Assembly (NCBI GenBank): GCA_033296885.1
Contig: MU863969.1
Location: 62,001 to 126,000 of the forward strand
From: Triangularia verruculosa
Lineage: Eukaryota; Ascomycota; Sordariomycetes; Sordariales; Podosporaceae
Length of the DNA stretch: 64,000 nucleotides
Reading direction: 5' to 3'
Translations under genes and position numbers: made by a program
In this document: positions 52,477-63,820 of the stretch, piece by piece
Layout: each line of letters begins with the position of its first letter
Numbering within the stretch: the first letter of the stretch is position 1
The notes under the pieces: model-generated
Told to the model about the DNA's origin: nothing
The model's input: only the letters and a program-made list of their open reading frames with translations
Databases searched by the model: none

Positions 52477-54226
52477 TATTGTAAGAAATGAGTGCCGTCA
52501 AAGGTGTGACAGGAGAATAAAAAAGGAATGACTGAATAACCTGTCGTCAAGACTAGGCCCCTGCTACCGGAACAGGTGTAAAAAGGAATGAGGGTGAGGG
52601 CGGTGTGGTGCTGATGCATCATGTCACCGAATGTAGAAGGAACGAGATTCTTATGTAGGTGAAGCTCTTTTCAATCGACCGGACATCGGAGCCCGGTAGA
52701 GCTGTCTTGTAGCTGGTCATCGTCGAAGGCATAAGTTCGTAGTGGTGTTGATGGCCCTGGGGATCGCAGGTGAAGAAACACTTGAGGTGCAGGCCAAGCG
52801 GTCTCAGGGAGGGTCGGAGGGCCGCAATTTTGCACCTGCATAACTCCCCATCAGACGACGCTTAGTCTTCGCGTCGTGTTCTTGCTCAACTCGGGGGCTT
52901 GACCGAAAGTTCGGCCCCCGTATCGGGTAGTTCAGCCTTATCTTCACCGCATCTATCTTTAAGACTTTGAAAAATAATTTGTAAGGCGAGGTCCAGATGC
53001 AGTTGAACGACGTCGGAGAAATAGCTCTGATTGGATCGCTTTACCATGTCAAACCTGTCAAAACAAAGATAAGCTTTGCTTCCAAGAGATGCTAGCGATA
53101 TGCAGCGAGCTAAAGCAGGCCACAATGATTCCGCGAGTGCCCAGACTTTAGAACCACGCGCTTCCGCTCTTCAAAGGCTTGGTCATTTGTTGCGGCTCAA
53201 CATGATCAAACTTCATAATGGGAGGTACATGACAACCGTAAAAATTGGTAGTTGGTTCTGGCAAGGCCTTTGGTGGTCCTTGGGGGCGGCTTAGTTGAAG
53301 CCCCAAATTGGCTGACAGACGAAACTTGCGACCCGATCTGACGGATGCTGGGCACTTTTGTCTGTATGATGAGAAGAAGCATGGAGCACAGAGAGATCTC
53401 GAGGCTATTGAAAGCTGACAGCGTCTCTGAAGCCACCACAGAATTGTCCTCCACACTTACGAATCTCCATTTTGGTAAACTTTTCCTGCTTGGGCTATCT
53501 GTGGTCAGAGTTGCAGAAATCCGATGCGAGTTCCACACTAAAAAGACCGATAAAATGCCGGATGAGGTGGGTTTGAGGCACGGCTGCAGGCGCTTGGTCC
53601 TCCAGTGCTCTGTGAGCGCAAGTGTGGCCTTTTGTTACGGTTGGCATTGCGGCCCGGCCTGGAGTTGCCAGATGTATCAGCGTGGGTCAGGTAACACAAA
53701 CTTGAGATGAAAATGACATATGGCCAAGATCAGATGAAGGTAAATCGACGGGTAGATGTCATGTGATTACAAACATGGTCTCTTTAGCCACACCTTGCCT
53801 ATAAATCTGGAATGCTAATGTTTCTTCACGATGGTCGGAATCTTGGCCGAATGGCGAACAGATGCCCGCTATCACACCACAGCTATACCAGAGCAGTTGT
53901 GATCCGTTGACAAGTGAAAAGCTATCTTGGGCCCGGAAATGTTACCCAATTCACTCAACCGAAAGGTCCAAGAGCAAAGTGCAAGTGTCAGGCTCCGGGA
54001 GCACGCTTTGATGAAGGCGACGCGTGAACAAACCTTATCTTGCCATAGCTCTGCCAGTGTGGTGTCAGCCCATCTCAGAATCAGGCTCGCCCCAACATTA
54101 ATATCGCCAATTTCGTCATTCTTTTGTCACGGCTACTTGGCCAGGCACCGAATTTACCTATTACATATCTTCAGTTCTGCTTCCTGAAGACAGCGAGGTT
54201 TGCCAACCCGAGGACCATCTATCAGG
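52477..54226. other. divergent gap, 1.75 kb
   Basis: Upstream of GH71 and of the carotenoid oxygenase. Frames at 53345-53710 and 53206-53538 overlap each other and have no motif. No supported gene. Confidence 0.4.
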
Positions 54227-56137
54227 ATGCGTCGCAACGAGAAAACGGCGAACCCATATCTTTCCGGCAACTTTGCACCTATTCGCAACACTCTCCCGCT
54301 CACGCCTTGCTCTTATGAAGGCGAGATTCCAGCAGATCTTGCAGGCGGCCAGTATATCCGAAATGGTAGCAACCCCCTCATCAAAAACGAAGAAAACACC
54401 CAAGCCCACTGGTTTGATGGCGACGGCATGCTGAGCGGAGTATTATTTCGGCGGCAGGGTGACGAAATTCAGCCTGAGTTTGTCAACCAGTACCTGGTCA
54501 CAGATGTGTTCGCATTCGCCAAAAGCTCTACTCTCACCAAGCCGTTCTTGTTCAGCATATCGATTCTCATCGACCCTCTGGCTTCAGTTCTCAGCGTTGT
54601 GTTGCATGTTCTCAGAACGGTTATCTTGACGATTTTCTCACAACTACCTGGCTCAACAACCCCGGTGAAGAAAGCCAGTGTCGCCAATACAGCAGTCTTG
54701 TACCATGATGGACGTGCCTTGGCAACCTGTGAAAGCGGACCACCTTTACGCTTCGCGCTTCCGAGTCTGGAGACTATCGGCTGGTTTGATGGAAGAAAGG
54801 CGCAGGGAGAGTCGGAAGATTCAGAGACCGGATGTTTCGGGGGCGAGGACATGCTGTCTTGGGTCAGGCAGTGGACAACAGCGCACCCTCGGACAGATCC
54901 GGTGACGGGAGAGCTGATTGCCTTTCATGCCTGCTTCATTGCCCCTTTTGTTCATTATTCCATCATACCCAAAAGCAAGTCAAACGGCCAGCCGATTCTC
55001 ACTGCGCCAGTTCCCGGAATCAAGTCTTCAAAGATGATGCATGATTTTGGTGTGTCGAGGGGGTACACCGTTATCCTTGATATGCCGCTTTGCTTCAACC
55101 CTCTGAATCTCCTGAAGGGCTCGCCGGTGTTGTCGTTTGAAAGCTGCGAGAAGTCGAGGTTCGGAGTATTTCCGCGGTACCGACCTGAAGCAGTCCAATG
55201 GTACGAAACCAACCCATGCTGTATCTTCCATGCCGCAAACTGTTGGGAGAGCGATCAGTCTGACTTGGCGGGATCTCCAGCCGCCGCAACAGTCCATCTT
55301 CTCGCTTGCCGCTTGACTTCGGCATCTCTCGTCTTCCACGCCGGAAATCTCCCAGCACCAGAGGTAAAGCCCATACCACCAGAATATGCCGAAGAGGAGC
55401 AGTGTCGACTGTATTATTACAGCTTCCCTTTGACACCTCCGTCAAGCGGCCGCGTCGAAGACCATGAGCCAACCATCGCACACCAATGGGCGTTATCGGC
55501 CATCGAGTTCGAGTTTCCCAGTGTCTCGCCACTATGCACAATGTCGGAGGCACAGTTCGTGTATGGTTGCTCAGCGCGGTCGGTGTGTTACTCGGTCGGG
55601 TTGGGAAAAGCAGCCAAAATCGATATTCTCGCTAAAATCAACGCCACGGCCCTGATCGCGCGAGGTCTCGAGAACCAGCCGCAGCCGATCAAGGGGTGTG
55701 TCGACAACCGGTCTATCCAAGATATTCTCGAGTCTGATGATCCAGATGATCCGATTCGGCTTTTTGCAATGCCGGAGGGGTGGTACGCCCAGGAGCCTCG
55801 ATTCGTTCCACGCTCCAAGCAAAACTCCGAGGACGATGGGTTCTTGTTGACATTCGTATTCGATGAAAGCCAACTGGACAACCGAGGATGCTGCCGGGAC
55901 GATGCAATTGGCGAGTTGTGGGTAATCGATGCTAGGACGATGCGGGACGTGGTTGCACGCATCAAGCTTCCTCAGAGGGTGCCGTACGGGTTCCATGGGT
56001 GTTGGTTCAGCGAAGACGAGATCGTGGGACAGCGGACATATCGAGCCCGAGTGCTTACCGAGGATGAGGAAAGGAAAGGGGTTTCAGCTGTCGTATGGAG
56101 GAAGGCCCGGGTGTTGGTTGAGGGGCTCATCGGGTGA
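54227..56137 (+). CDS. carotenoid cleavage dioxygenase family protein
   Basis: Single exon, 636 aa from ATG 54227. The N-terminus NPYLSGNFAPIRNTLPLTPC and GEIPADLAGGQYIRNGSNP are family-typical, as is HWFDGDGMLSGVLFR. The four iron-ligand His are found in order: IAFHACFIAP, KMMHDFGVSRGYTVILDMPL, IFHAANCW and YGFHGCWFSEDEI. These non-haem iron enzymes split double bonds of carotenoids, apocarotenoids, stilbenes or related phenylpropanoids. The loop at residues about 110-155 is hydrophobic (LFSISILIDPLASVLSVVLH) and may dock on a membrane to take up apolar substrate. No carotenogenic genes lie next to it, so a stilbene- or lignin-derived substrate is just as possible. Confidence 0.93.
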   Translation: MRRNEKTANPYLSGNFAPIRNTLPLTPCSYEGEIPADLAGGQYIRNGSNPLIKNEENTQAHWFDGDGMLSGVLFRRQGDEIQPEFVNQYLVTDVFAFAKSSTLTKPFLFSISILIDPLASVLSVVLHVLRTVILTIFSQLPGSTTPVKKASVANTAVLYHDGRALATCESGPPLRFALPSLETIGWFDGRKAQGESEDSETGCFGGEDMLSWVRQWTTAHPRTDPVTGELIAFHACFIAPFVHYSIIPKSKSNGQPILTAPVPGIKSSKMMHDFGVSRGYTVILDMPLCFNPLNLLKGSPVLSFESCEKSRFGVFPRYRPEAVQWYETNPCCIFHAANCWESDQSDLAGSPAAATVHLLACRLTSASLVFHAGNLPAPEVKPIPPEYAEEEQCRLYYYSFPLTPPSSGRVEDHEPTIAHQWALSAIEFEFPSVSPLCTMSEAQFVYGCSARSVCYSVGLGKAAKIDILAKINATALIARGLENQPQPIKGCVDNRSIQDILESDDPDDPIRLFAMPEGWYAQEPRFVPRSKQNSEDDGFLLTFVFDESQLDNRGCCRDDAIGELWVIDARTMRDVVARIKLPQRVPYGFHGCWFSEDEIVGQRTYRARVLTEDEERKGVSAVVWRKARVLVEGLIG

Positions 56138-56885
56138 CTGGCCTCTCAGGCTAGCAACCTTGCTGCCACAATGATGCCATCGTTCCTTCCGCGAGGAACT
56201 CTGTTGGTTCCCGTCACGCATGAGCCTGGGCGCTTCTTGTCCTGCGCCTTCTATCAAAGGAAAAGGTGGAAGGCGCTAGGAAAAAGTCAGCATGCGTCTG
56301 AATGTTATTAGAAATCCTAAGAGGGAGGAGCTCTAGAGAATAGAGGTAACCTGGTCAATCAATGACATTGGGAATTTGTCAACCCTTGCTCAATGTCCTT
56401 ATCTCCAATGTCCATCTTCTATTGCTCAACCACCACGCCTCCATATCCTCGGATTCCTCAGCCTGAGTCATCAAGAGTACACGCCCCTTGCCAGTGAGTG
56501 TCGTCAATCTGCGCCGCATCCTCACATTGCGCGATCCCAATGTGATCGTACTCGGTAACCGGCTGGGCACCCTTTCCTCCCCAACTAACTTCGATGACAA
56601 CGTCGCTTTCTATTGGACTTAATAATCAGTCAGCGGTCATTTGTCATTTCTCCACTGGTTGGTGGCTGAAGGATGAACTATTCATAAAACCAGGTGGCTG
56701 TAGCCAATCCCAGGCCTCGGGTCCGAGCAATGCGAGACAACGGGCAGCATTTCCACTTTGGGTCCCACGATATCACCGCGGGAATAGGAGAGATGGCTAT
56801 CAAAGTATAAAGTCGCCTCATTCCGTACCTCTGTGTATGTGAGTCAGTCATTAGCAATTTGAAGCCTTCTCATAATCAGCCAACG
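56138..56885. other. intergenic, 748 bp
   Basis: Between two plus-strand genes, holding the promoter of the hydrolase gene; a possible TATA-like stretch (agtataaag) lies near 56806. No gene supported. Confidence 0.45.
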
Positions 56886-58095
56886 ATGTTGACATCCATG
56901 TGCCTGGCTGGCTTCGCGGCCATAGCTTCAACCGCCCTCGCTGCCCCACACGCTTCAACAAGTGAATGCTCGGCTGTCTCTTTTAACATCGCTGCCACGG
57001 CCGAAAACGCCGTACTGTCTCCCTCTTACGACCCCAACAATGAAACGTCCATCATTGGGTTCATCAATGCCATGGTCAGAGGCGAGGTAAACCCTGTCGT
57101 GGGGACACAAGAGATCAGCGGCTCTTTTGTCATCAATGGCATCTATTGCAGGCCCACCAGAAAGGTCAAGAAACGGCGAGATGCCCTCCAAATCTTGGTT
57201 CATGGCATCACATATAACAGTACCATGTGGGGCGGCTATCACTTTGGCGACAGATACAACTGGCATGCCTATGCCAACGCCGAGGGCTATCACACTCTTG
57301 CCATCGACCGCCTCGGACATGGCCTGAACTCGAAAGCATTGGATCCCAATAATGTTGTTCAGCCTAGCCTGCAAGTGGAGATTTACCGGCAGCTGATCCA
57401 GTCCATTCGTTCAACAGCAACCAACTCGCTTCAAAAGAGGTTTTCCAACATCATCTACGTGTGTGCCTCACTCTTTGGGATTTCGATCTCTACTAACGTC
57501 GAAACAGGTTGGTCACTCCTATGGATCGCAGATTGCCCTGCCTCTTGCACGCCTTTACCCAGAGCTCACTTCAGCCTTGGTTCTCACCGGATGGACCTCG
57601 ACAACCAACCTTAGCGAGGTGCAAAAGTTCAACCTCGCCTCTGCGTCCAGCATCTATCCTTTGCGATTCCCCGGTCTTGCTAAAGGTTATCTCGCTATGG
57701 TAGACGAAGCTCTCCGTAAAAGTCTATTCTATTACGGCGGTTTTGATCCAGCCATTCCGGCCTTTGACTTTGCCAACCAGGACATTGTTACTGTTGGTGA
57801 ATTCGCTGCCAATGCAGGGCCAGGAGGTCTGTTCAGTATACCGCCCGAAAATTACACCAAACCGGTTATGGTCATCACTGGCGTTGAAGACTTTGTTTTC
57901 TGCGTGCAACCGGGCGTTCCTCCACGGGAGTGTGAGAAGCTGCTGGAAAAGTCAAAGACGGACATTTTTCCTGGTGTACCGGCGAGGAAGTACGAGTACT
58001 TTGCGCCGAGGAACACGGGACACGATTTAACGCTTCATTATTCGGCTCCGGAGACTTTTAAGAGGGCTCACAAGTTTTTGAACAAGTATTTCTAG
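56886..58095 (+). CDS. secreted alpha/beta hydrolase
   Basis: Exons 56886-57458 and 57508-58095 (49-bp intron); 386 aa. Signal peptide MLTSMCLAGFAAIASTALAA. The fold shows ILVHGITYNSTMWGGYHF (oxyanion-side loop), HTLAIDRLGHGLNSK, the nucleophile elbow VGHSYGSQIALPLARL with Ser at the GHSYG centre (read only after splicing), the acid in VITGVEDFVFC, and the base His in NTGHDLTLHY. So the full Ser-Asp-His triad is present. It is likely an esterase or lipase-like hydrolase acting outside the cell; the substrate is not indicated. Cys residues near both ends may form disulphides. Confidence 0.9.
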
Positions 58096-58574
58096 TTCGT
58101 CTGATGGTTGGATACTTGGCTGCCTGCGTTGCTGCAGGGTTCTCCGTATTTTGGATACACGTCAGCAGTGGACGCACATTCATAGCCAGAAAGCCCTCGG
58201 TAAATGGGTGCTTTCGTCAGATCATATGGTTTCAATGCAGTATAGAGTCACAGTCCTCTTTTTTAAATTGGTTTTGCTTCTGGTAACGACAAGGCTGCAT
58301 GCCCCTGAGCCTCACAGCAAGCAGAGCATTTTACCGGTTCACGGGGGCGGCTGTTAACGACATGAATGCTACTGTTGGCTTGACTGGTGTGGTAGTTAAT
58401 ATCACCCCAATCTTGCAACTCTGGAACGTTTCATTTTGGCCCCATTCCGCTGACCGAAATCCCAGTCCAACGCGCACACTCGATCTCAAGGTATAAAAAC
58501 GCCCTTTCCCAACGAGGATAATGTCTTCCTTCTCAATCTCCGTCTTGGCCGACCTTCCCAAGCCATCACAGACA
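58096..58574. other. intergenic, 479 bp
   Basis: Between two plus-strand genes; a tataaaa stretch at about 58493 is a plausible TATA box for the GH16 gene. Confidence 0.5.
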
Positions 58575-59513
58575 ATGATACCCACCAACTCCCTCCCCCT
58601 ATCCCTCCTCCTCCTCCTCTCCCCTTTAGCACACTCCCAATCCCCACCTGCCCCTTTCACCCGCACCTTATTCCTCGACAACTTCACCACCTACCCCCCC
58701 ACCCTCCAACAACCCACCACCTCCAAATGGTCTTTTTCCTTGGGAACCTCGTACCCAGGCGGCCCTCCCCGCTGGGGCACCAACGAGATCCAGTCCTACA
58801 CCTCCTCCCCATCCAACATCAACGTCACCTCCCCGCGCAACACCCTAACCATCACCCCCCTCAAACTCCCCAGCGGGCAGTGGACCTCTTCCAGACTTGA
58901 ATGCCTTCCCGTCCATGACTTCTCCTGCGCCCCCGGAGCCAAAATCCGCGTGGAGGCTTCGTTACGGTTCGGCTCCTCCCCGGCGGCCCAGCAGAAAGGG
59001 ATCTGGCCCTCCTTCTGGCTGCTGGGTGCAGACTTCAGGGGGAATTACCGGAACTGGCCTGCCGTTGGAGAAGTCGACATTGCCGAGTCGATCAGCGGTC
59101 AACCGACTCTCTGGCAGGTGTTGCACTGTGGAACAGCCCCCGGGGGAGCGTGTAATGAGTACGAGGGGGTTTGGAATACTGTTTCTGGCTTTACGAGGAG
59201 ACAAAATGAGTTCCATACCGTGGCGGTGGAGATTGATCGGACGAATAGCGGGGGGGATTGGCGGGGGGAGAGGTTGAGTTGGTGGGTGGATGGACGGAAG
59301 ACGTTTGAGGTTGATGGGGGGAGGGTGAGGGATGAGCGAGCGTGGACGGCGGTGACGAGGGGGAGCAAGTTTGTGATTTTGAATGTGGCGGTGGGGGGGG
59401 ATTTTCCGGATAATGTGGCGAATGAGGGAGGGGGGAAGACGCCGACGACAGAGACAAAAGGGGGGGAGGGGGCGGAGATGGAGGTGAGGTATGTGGCTGT
59501 TTATAGTACTTGA
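58575..59513 (+). CDS. GH16 family beta-glucanase-like glycoside hydrolase
   Basis: Single exon, 312 aa from ATG 58575; an in-frame ATG at 58521 would put 18 polar residues before the signal sequence, so the later start is preferred. Signal peptide PLSLLLLLSPLAHSQ. Concanavalin-like jelly-roll strands follow, with WGTNEIQSYT, GIWPSFWLLGADFRGN and the catalytic ExDxxE motif in AVGEVDIAESISG (about residues 169-181). LSWWVDGRKTFEVDGG and LNVAVGGDFP match the later strands. It should hydrolyse or transglycosylate beta-1,3(4)-glucans in the wall or in plant matter. The 3' part of the gene is strikingly G-rich on the coding strand. Confidence 0.93.
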   Translation: MIPTNSLPLSLLLLLSPLAHSQSPPAPFTRTLFLDNFTTYPPTLQQPTTSKWSFSLGTSYPGGPPRWGTNEIQSYTSSPSNINVTSPRNTLTITPLKLPSGQWTSSRLECLPVHDFSCAPGAKIRVEASLRFGSSPAAQQKGIWPSFWLLGADFRGNYRNWPAVGEVDIAESISGQPTLWQVLHCGTAPGGACNEYEGVWNTVSGFTRRQNEFHTVAVEIDRTNSGGDWRGERLSWWVDGRKTFEVDGGRVRDERAWTAVTRGSKFVILNVAVGGDFPDNVANEGGGKTPTTETKGGEGAEMEVRYVAVYST

Positions 59514-59797
59514 TTCAAGGTGTGGGTTGCGTTTTGGGTGGTGCTCTGAGTGCGGTTACCATCGTTGGGTGGAATTTAATTCACATGGGGTAGACCTTGC
59601 AAGATCATGCCATAAAGCCATTCTCTGTCATTAAGTTGCATGATCCGGTGATTGATAGTCACCGAAACCAAGGTATGGAGAACTGACAGCGGGATATCCT
59701 CAACCGTCAACATAGGAAAGACAAAGCGACTCGGGCCGAGCGGATGGGACTGGAGGTCGGGATAGATGCGGGCGATGTCTGTGGATCACGGCAGTCA
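59514..59797. other. intergenic
   Basis: Short gap, nothing recognised. Confidence 0.4.
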
Positions 59798-60019
59798 GCT
59801 TTCCGAACCCACGTCGGTAACACTCGCCACCAGGGCTGGCACGCGTTGCATATGGAGCAGGAGACCGTGCTTGTTTCCACTTCTCGAGGCGAGATCCGGG
59901 AGATAGCCCAGAGGCTTATTGTCTGCATATCCGGGACACACCATGCCAGCAGTCCGGCACTTTGTGCAGATTGGTTTCTCGCCTGTACAAACCATTCTCC
60001 CACGTCGACACGATCAACA
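59798..60019 (-). pseudogene. Zn2Cys6 DNA-binding domain with one internal stop
   Basis: Read on the minus strand from about 60019, one frame gives Cys, stop, Ser, Cys, then RRGRMV, Cys, TGEKPI, Cys, TK, Cys, RTAGMV, Cys, PGYADNKPLGYL. The spacing C-x2-C-x6-C-x6-C-x2-C-x6-C is exactly that of a fungal binuclear cluster, and PGYxxxKPL is the usual sequence after it. The only defect in the domain is TGA at 60016-60014, in the x2 between the first two Cys. The frame ends at 59798 and no middle-homology region follows. It is best read as a decayed regulator; an intron or sequencing error at the stop is possible. Confidence 0.6.
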
Positions 60020-60219
60020 GGGCAGGATCTGAGAACAGCAATCTTGCTCATACTGGCAATGGTTTGCTCACGGGATGTGGTTTCTGAACTTAAAAGTACA
60101 TATTGCCTGTCTTGCTTCCAGCCGTGAGCTGCCCAAGGCTGCCGCATCAAGAAGGTTGGATATCTACCCCGAGTCAGCACCCGCTCCTTACCCAGCTGCG
60201 ACGGGGGAGAGACTACCCC

Positions 60220-60456
60220 CTATAATAACTCACAAGCAGACGAAAACGGACCCCGTGGCGGGTACTCGTCAAACTCTTCTGGCGAACCCTCCGGCAGTCG
60301 GTGCGAGTGCTGGCAGCTGACCTTGACCCTGGGCGTGCAAGTGCACCATTCCTCTCGAGGGATGTTGTCCATGATATTGGGAATGTGGTGGCCGCAGCCT
60401 GTCCAGGTTGTTTTGTCTGCGGCAAACAAACAGCCCGAGTTAGTCGTGTAAAACAT
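60220..60456 (-). CDS. small Cys-rich conserved hypothetical protein
   Basis: From ATG 60456 the frame gives 78 aa; the frame is open further upstream but begins without ATG. The motif TTWTGCGHHIPNIMDNIPREEWCTC resembles a family of tiny fungal proteins with a GCGxHxxxxMDxIPxxxxCxC core and a Pro-rich end (here EYPPRGPF). The Cys/His pattern could bind zinc. The function of this group is not known to me. Single-exon structure and the conserved-looking core support it, but short length keeps confidence moderate. Confidence 0.55.
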   Translation of the reverse strand: MFYTTNSGCLFAADKTTWTGCGHHIPNIMDNIPREEWCTCTPRVKVSCQHSHRLPEGSPEEFDEYPPRGPFSSACELL

Positions 60457-61368
60457 GCGACTGAGGTAGGGTGCGGAGGTTTTAAGGAAGGTGCCCACAT
60501 ACGGCAACTTATACACTCTGACCTGTGACACATCTTTGTAGTAGTCTCTTGTGCTTGACAAGTTTGATGGAGAAAATCAATTCTGGACAGTCGATTTCAG
60601 GGTGAATATGTCCCAAATGCTGTTTATGAGCAGAAACCAAGGGAAAGTCTGATCTTTCATAAAGGTGACGTAGTTGTAGACAATGACTGCGATGTGATGC
60701 AATGTCCACAGAGTTGCTGTGGTGCAGTCCCCTGAAAGAGACTGTGTCTCCAACCAAAGATAAGGTGACATGACTGACTAAAAATAAGGAGCCCGGGCAA
60801 CAGGGAAGAGTTGATATCGGTGATGATGTTGTGAACTCAAGTCTGACGCATCAACGTTGTTGGAAGTTTGATGTTACGCAGAGGCATCGCTAGGGGTGGT
60901 GATGATGGGATACAGTGCGGGGGACGGTTCGTGCATGATCCGAACCTGAGTGTGGGGGTACAAAGTAACGGCCCGTCAACTGCAATCCATCATGTGACAA
61001 ACATGGGATTTATCTGATCTTTACAGGCACTTCTGGAAAGATTTTAGCTTGGACCCAGCTGGCCGAGGACGCGTGCGGTCTGTGCCGTGTCAACCTGGAA
61101 GCTCACAGCCGCTCTCATTCCGACGATGGCCACAATGCAACAATGTCTTGGAAATCGAGTGGCTAGCAGTCTTCCAACATTCGCAAGAGAACACTCCGGA
61201 AGCGATGCATGGACTCGCCGATACCACGGTGGCGGCTCAGTGCAGGGCCAGCATGCGGCAGGAACCAGCCCCTCACCACAGCGCACTGTCGGATCCCCCA
61301 AAACCGCAGAGCTCCTCTCCTCCTCAACTCGGCCGCAACAAAACCTTTGTTAGTTCCTAAAATACAAA
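60457..61368. other. divergent gap, 0.9 kb
   Basis: Between a minus-strand small gene and the 3-beta-HSD-like gene. Frames at 61049-61360 are unrecognised. Confidence 0.4.
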
Positions 61369-62932
61369 ATGGTGTTTCTCATGGTGGCCGTGTGTGCCGC
61401 CTCGCTCTCGTTCCTGACTTACACGTATCTGGCACGTCTTAACCGCATCCTGCTTAACACGCCTGAATCCATACAGAAGGTGTCCCCCAAACGATGGACC
61501 AAAGATGAGCTGCGTCAGACATACCAGCGTCTAGAGAAAAATCCGATTACCATCAAGGACTATGCCAGCCGCATTCCGCCCAAGTTGGATAGACGATACA
61601 TTATCACGGGCGGCTCTGGTGCGTGTCCCTATCTATTCACATACTGGTAACAAATTCTGACACTCGACCCCAGGGCTTGTGGGTGGTTACATTGTCTTGC
61701 AGCTTCTCGAACGCGGCCAACCGCCAGAAAGCATTCGCATCGTGGAATTCCGGCCCCTAAGCCGGGCTGACATGCTAAATGGGCCAGCATCAACAGTCGA
61801 CCTTGTCAACACAGACATCTCATCAGCCGAGTCCACCAACAAAGCCTTTGAGAAGCCCTGGCCGTCCTCGGTGGCCCATCTGCCCTTGACCGTCTTCCAC
61901 ACTGCGGCTGTTATAACCCCTTCCGACCGGTCCAAACTGGTCTACGGCTTGTGCGAAAGCGTCAACGAGCGAGGCACCCAGAATATTCTCAACGCAGCCC
62001 GGAAAGTCGGTGCCGACATCCTAATCTCGACATCCTCTGGCAGCATCAGCATTCGTCCAATTAAACTCTGGATTTCGCCTTGGAAGGCACTCACATCTTC
62101 CAATGCTAACCTACCAGAGATGAAGAATCGCCTGCAAATCATGGACGAGAAGGACTTTTTTGAGCCGCCACGCAAACACGAGGAGCACTTCGCCAATTAT
62201 GCCGTCTCCAAAGCGAGGGCGGAAAGGATCGTCTGCAAGGCAAACAGCCCCGAGTTAAGAACTGGCAGCATCCGGCCTGCAAACGGTGTTTATGGGCAGC
62301 CCGGCGACAACACCCTCTGGGGCACTCTTGCCATGGGAGACTGTCCCACATGGTGCGCCAACGTCATCCAACCCTTCGTCCATGGCATCAACGTTGCCCT
62401 CGCGCATCTGGACTACGAAGCTGTCTTGGCTTCCAACCCCAGAGCACCACAAGCCGGCCGCCCTTTTGTTGTCACCGACCCTAGTCCTCCCGTCAGTTAC
62501 CTCGATATGTATCAAGCTATTGGGACGCTGTCGAACACCCCCTTCAGGCTGAAGCTGGTGCCCCCGATTACCATGTGGCTCCTCTCGTATGCCGTAGAAT
62601 GGTACTCCCTTTTGCCAGTCAAGTACCCTTTCCTGAAGCGGATGCTGCCCGAGGTCAAAGGGGACCTGAGACACATGAAGCCGGGTTTGTTCAGTGTTAC
62701 CACGCACATTGTAGCCACAAACGACAATGCCAGTCGGCGTGTTGAGGAAGGTGGTCTGGGGTATACCGGTGTGGTGACGACATTAGAGGGCATGGTGCAG
62801 GAGATTGTGGAGTGGAATATTGAACACAAGGGCCACAAGCAGGCCAAGAAGTTCCAGACCAGTGTGTCCCTAGCGGATGAGATTGCCAAGGCTGCAGAGG
62901 CAGCAGCCGTGATGGAAAAGTTGGGCAAATGA
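61369..62932 (+). CDS. 3-beta-HSD / NAD-epimerase family dehydrogenase
   Basis: Exons 61369-61618 and 61674-62932 (55-bp intron); 502 aa. An N-terminal hydrophobic anchor (MVFLMVAVCAASLSFLTYTY) suggests ER or lipid-droplet membrane. The Rossmann motif ITGGSGLVGGYIVLQLLERG spans the splice junction. VFHTAAVITPSDRSK, ILISTSSGSISI, and the YxxxK in NYAVSKARAERIV follow, with TGSIRPANGVYGQPGD after it. This is the extended SDR fold of 3-beta-hydroxysteroid dehydrogenase / sterol-4-alpha-carboxylate 3-dehydrogenase relatives. It is longer than Erg26 (about 350 aa) and probably acts on a different sterol or terpenoid. The C-terminus is helical and charged, ending EKLGK. Confidence 0.88.
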
Positions 62933-63150
62933 TCATGAAGGGCACTGGTTGCGCGGCCAGCATGCTTCCACCGAGTAAACATGAGTAAGGGGTATCAATA
63001 AATTCATTTCCAAACTGTCCCAAATTAACTCCCTTGCCTGCTGTGAACATGCATATATAACAATAACCATTGTCCCGAGGAACGGCCCGTCCCTTTATCC
63101 CTCCCGCTCGCTTTGTAAACCACCATATCCATACACATCACCCGACAATT

Positions 63151-63820
63151 CTAACCACAGCAAACAGTCGGCTCCTCAATCCCTCCCCCCACCGCCCCGT
63201 TCTTCACCGCCGTACTCCCGTCCGCCCCAATCACCACCGTCTTGGTCATCCAATCGCACAAAAACTTGCCCAGCAGCGCCCCGATCAGGATGCTGATAAT
63301 CACATACCCATTGTAGTACATGGCCAGCAACATGACAATATACGCCAGCCCAAACGTCGCCGTGTGGATCAGCGCCCTGACAAGCTGCTGCAGAGGCGAC
63401 GCCCGGAACGTGACCGTCTGCGGCGCGGCGCCGGCTTCAGCCGAGGACGAAGAAGCGGGGCATTGCGCCGGCAGCGCTGTCCGACCGCCGTTAGCGATCA
63501 GGGCTACCCGGGCGGCAAAGTCCCGCTGGATGTGCTCGTCGTATTCCTTGCCGATGCGCCGGAGGGCCTCGAGCAGGATGACCATGAGGATGACGCCGAT
63601 GCAGGTGGCGGCGAAGGCGCCGTTGGTGGTGATGTGCCAGGAGGAGGAGAGGAAGCAGGCGTCGATGGTGTACCAGTTCCAGAGCATCTTGTAGAGAAGG
63701 GGTTAGCGTAACGGTTGGGGGGGGGGGGAATATTGGGTTTTGTGGACGTTGGCGCTAAAAACGTACAGAGATTTTGCAGTTGGCCATGGCCATGTCTGCG
63801 CCGTGATCGGAGTGTGCCAT
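63151..63820 (-). CDS. Ctr-type copper transporter
   Basis: Exons 63820-63767 and 63687-63151; 196 aa. Exon 1 encodes MAHSDHGADMAMANCKIS, a His/Met-rich extracellular lead, and exon 2 starts MLWNWYTIDACFLSSSWHI, the usual Ctr entry to TM1. TM1 is FAATCIGVILMVILLEALRR; TM2 lies at ALIHTATFGLAYIVMLLAM, which ends in the MxxxM-like element; TM3 has the GxxxG packing motif in SILIGALLGKF. The C-terminus ends in VCCG, a common copper-handing Cys pair. It imports Cu(I) at the plasma membrane or vacuole as a trimer. A 12-base C run (minus strand) lies in the 79-bp intron. Copper supply links it to the AA9 enzyme of this window only in a general way. Confidence 0.92.

Noticed and set aside
63717..63728. 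Run of twelve G as a regulatory or structural element
   Set aside because: It lies in the copper transporter intron and is simply part of its C-rich tract on the coding strand.
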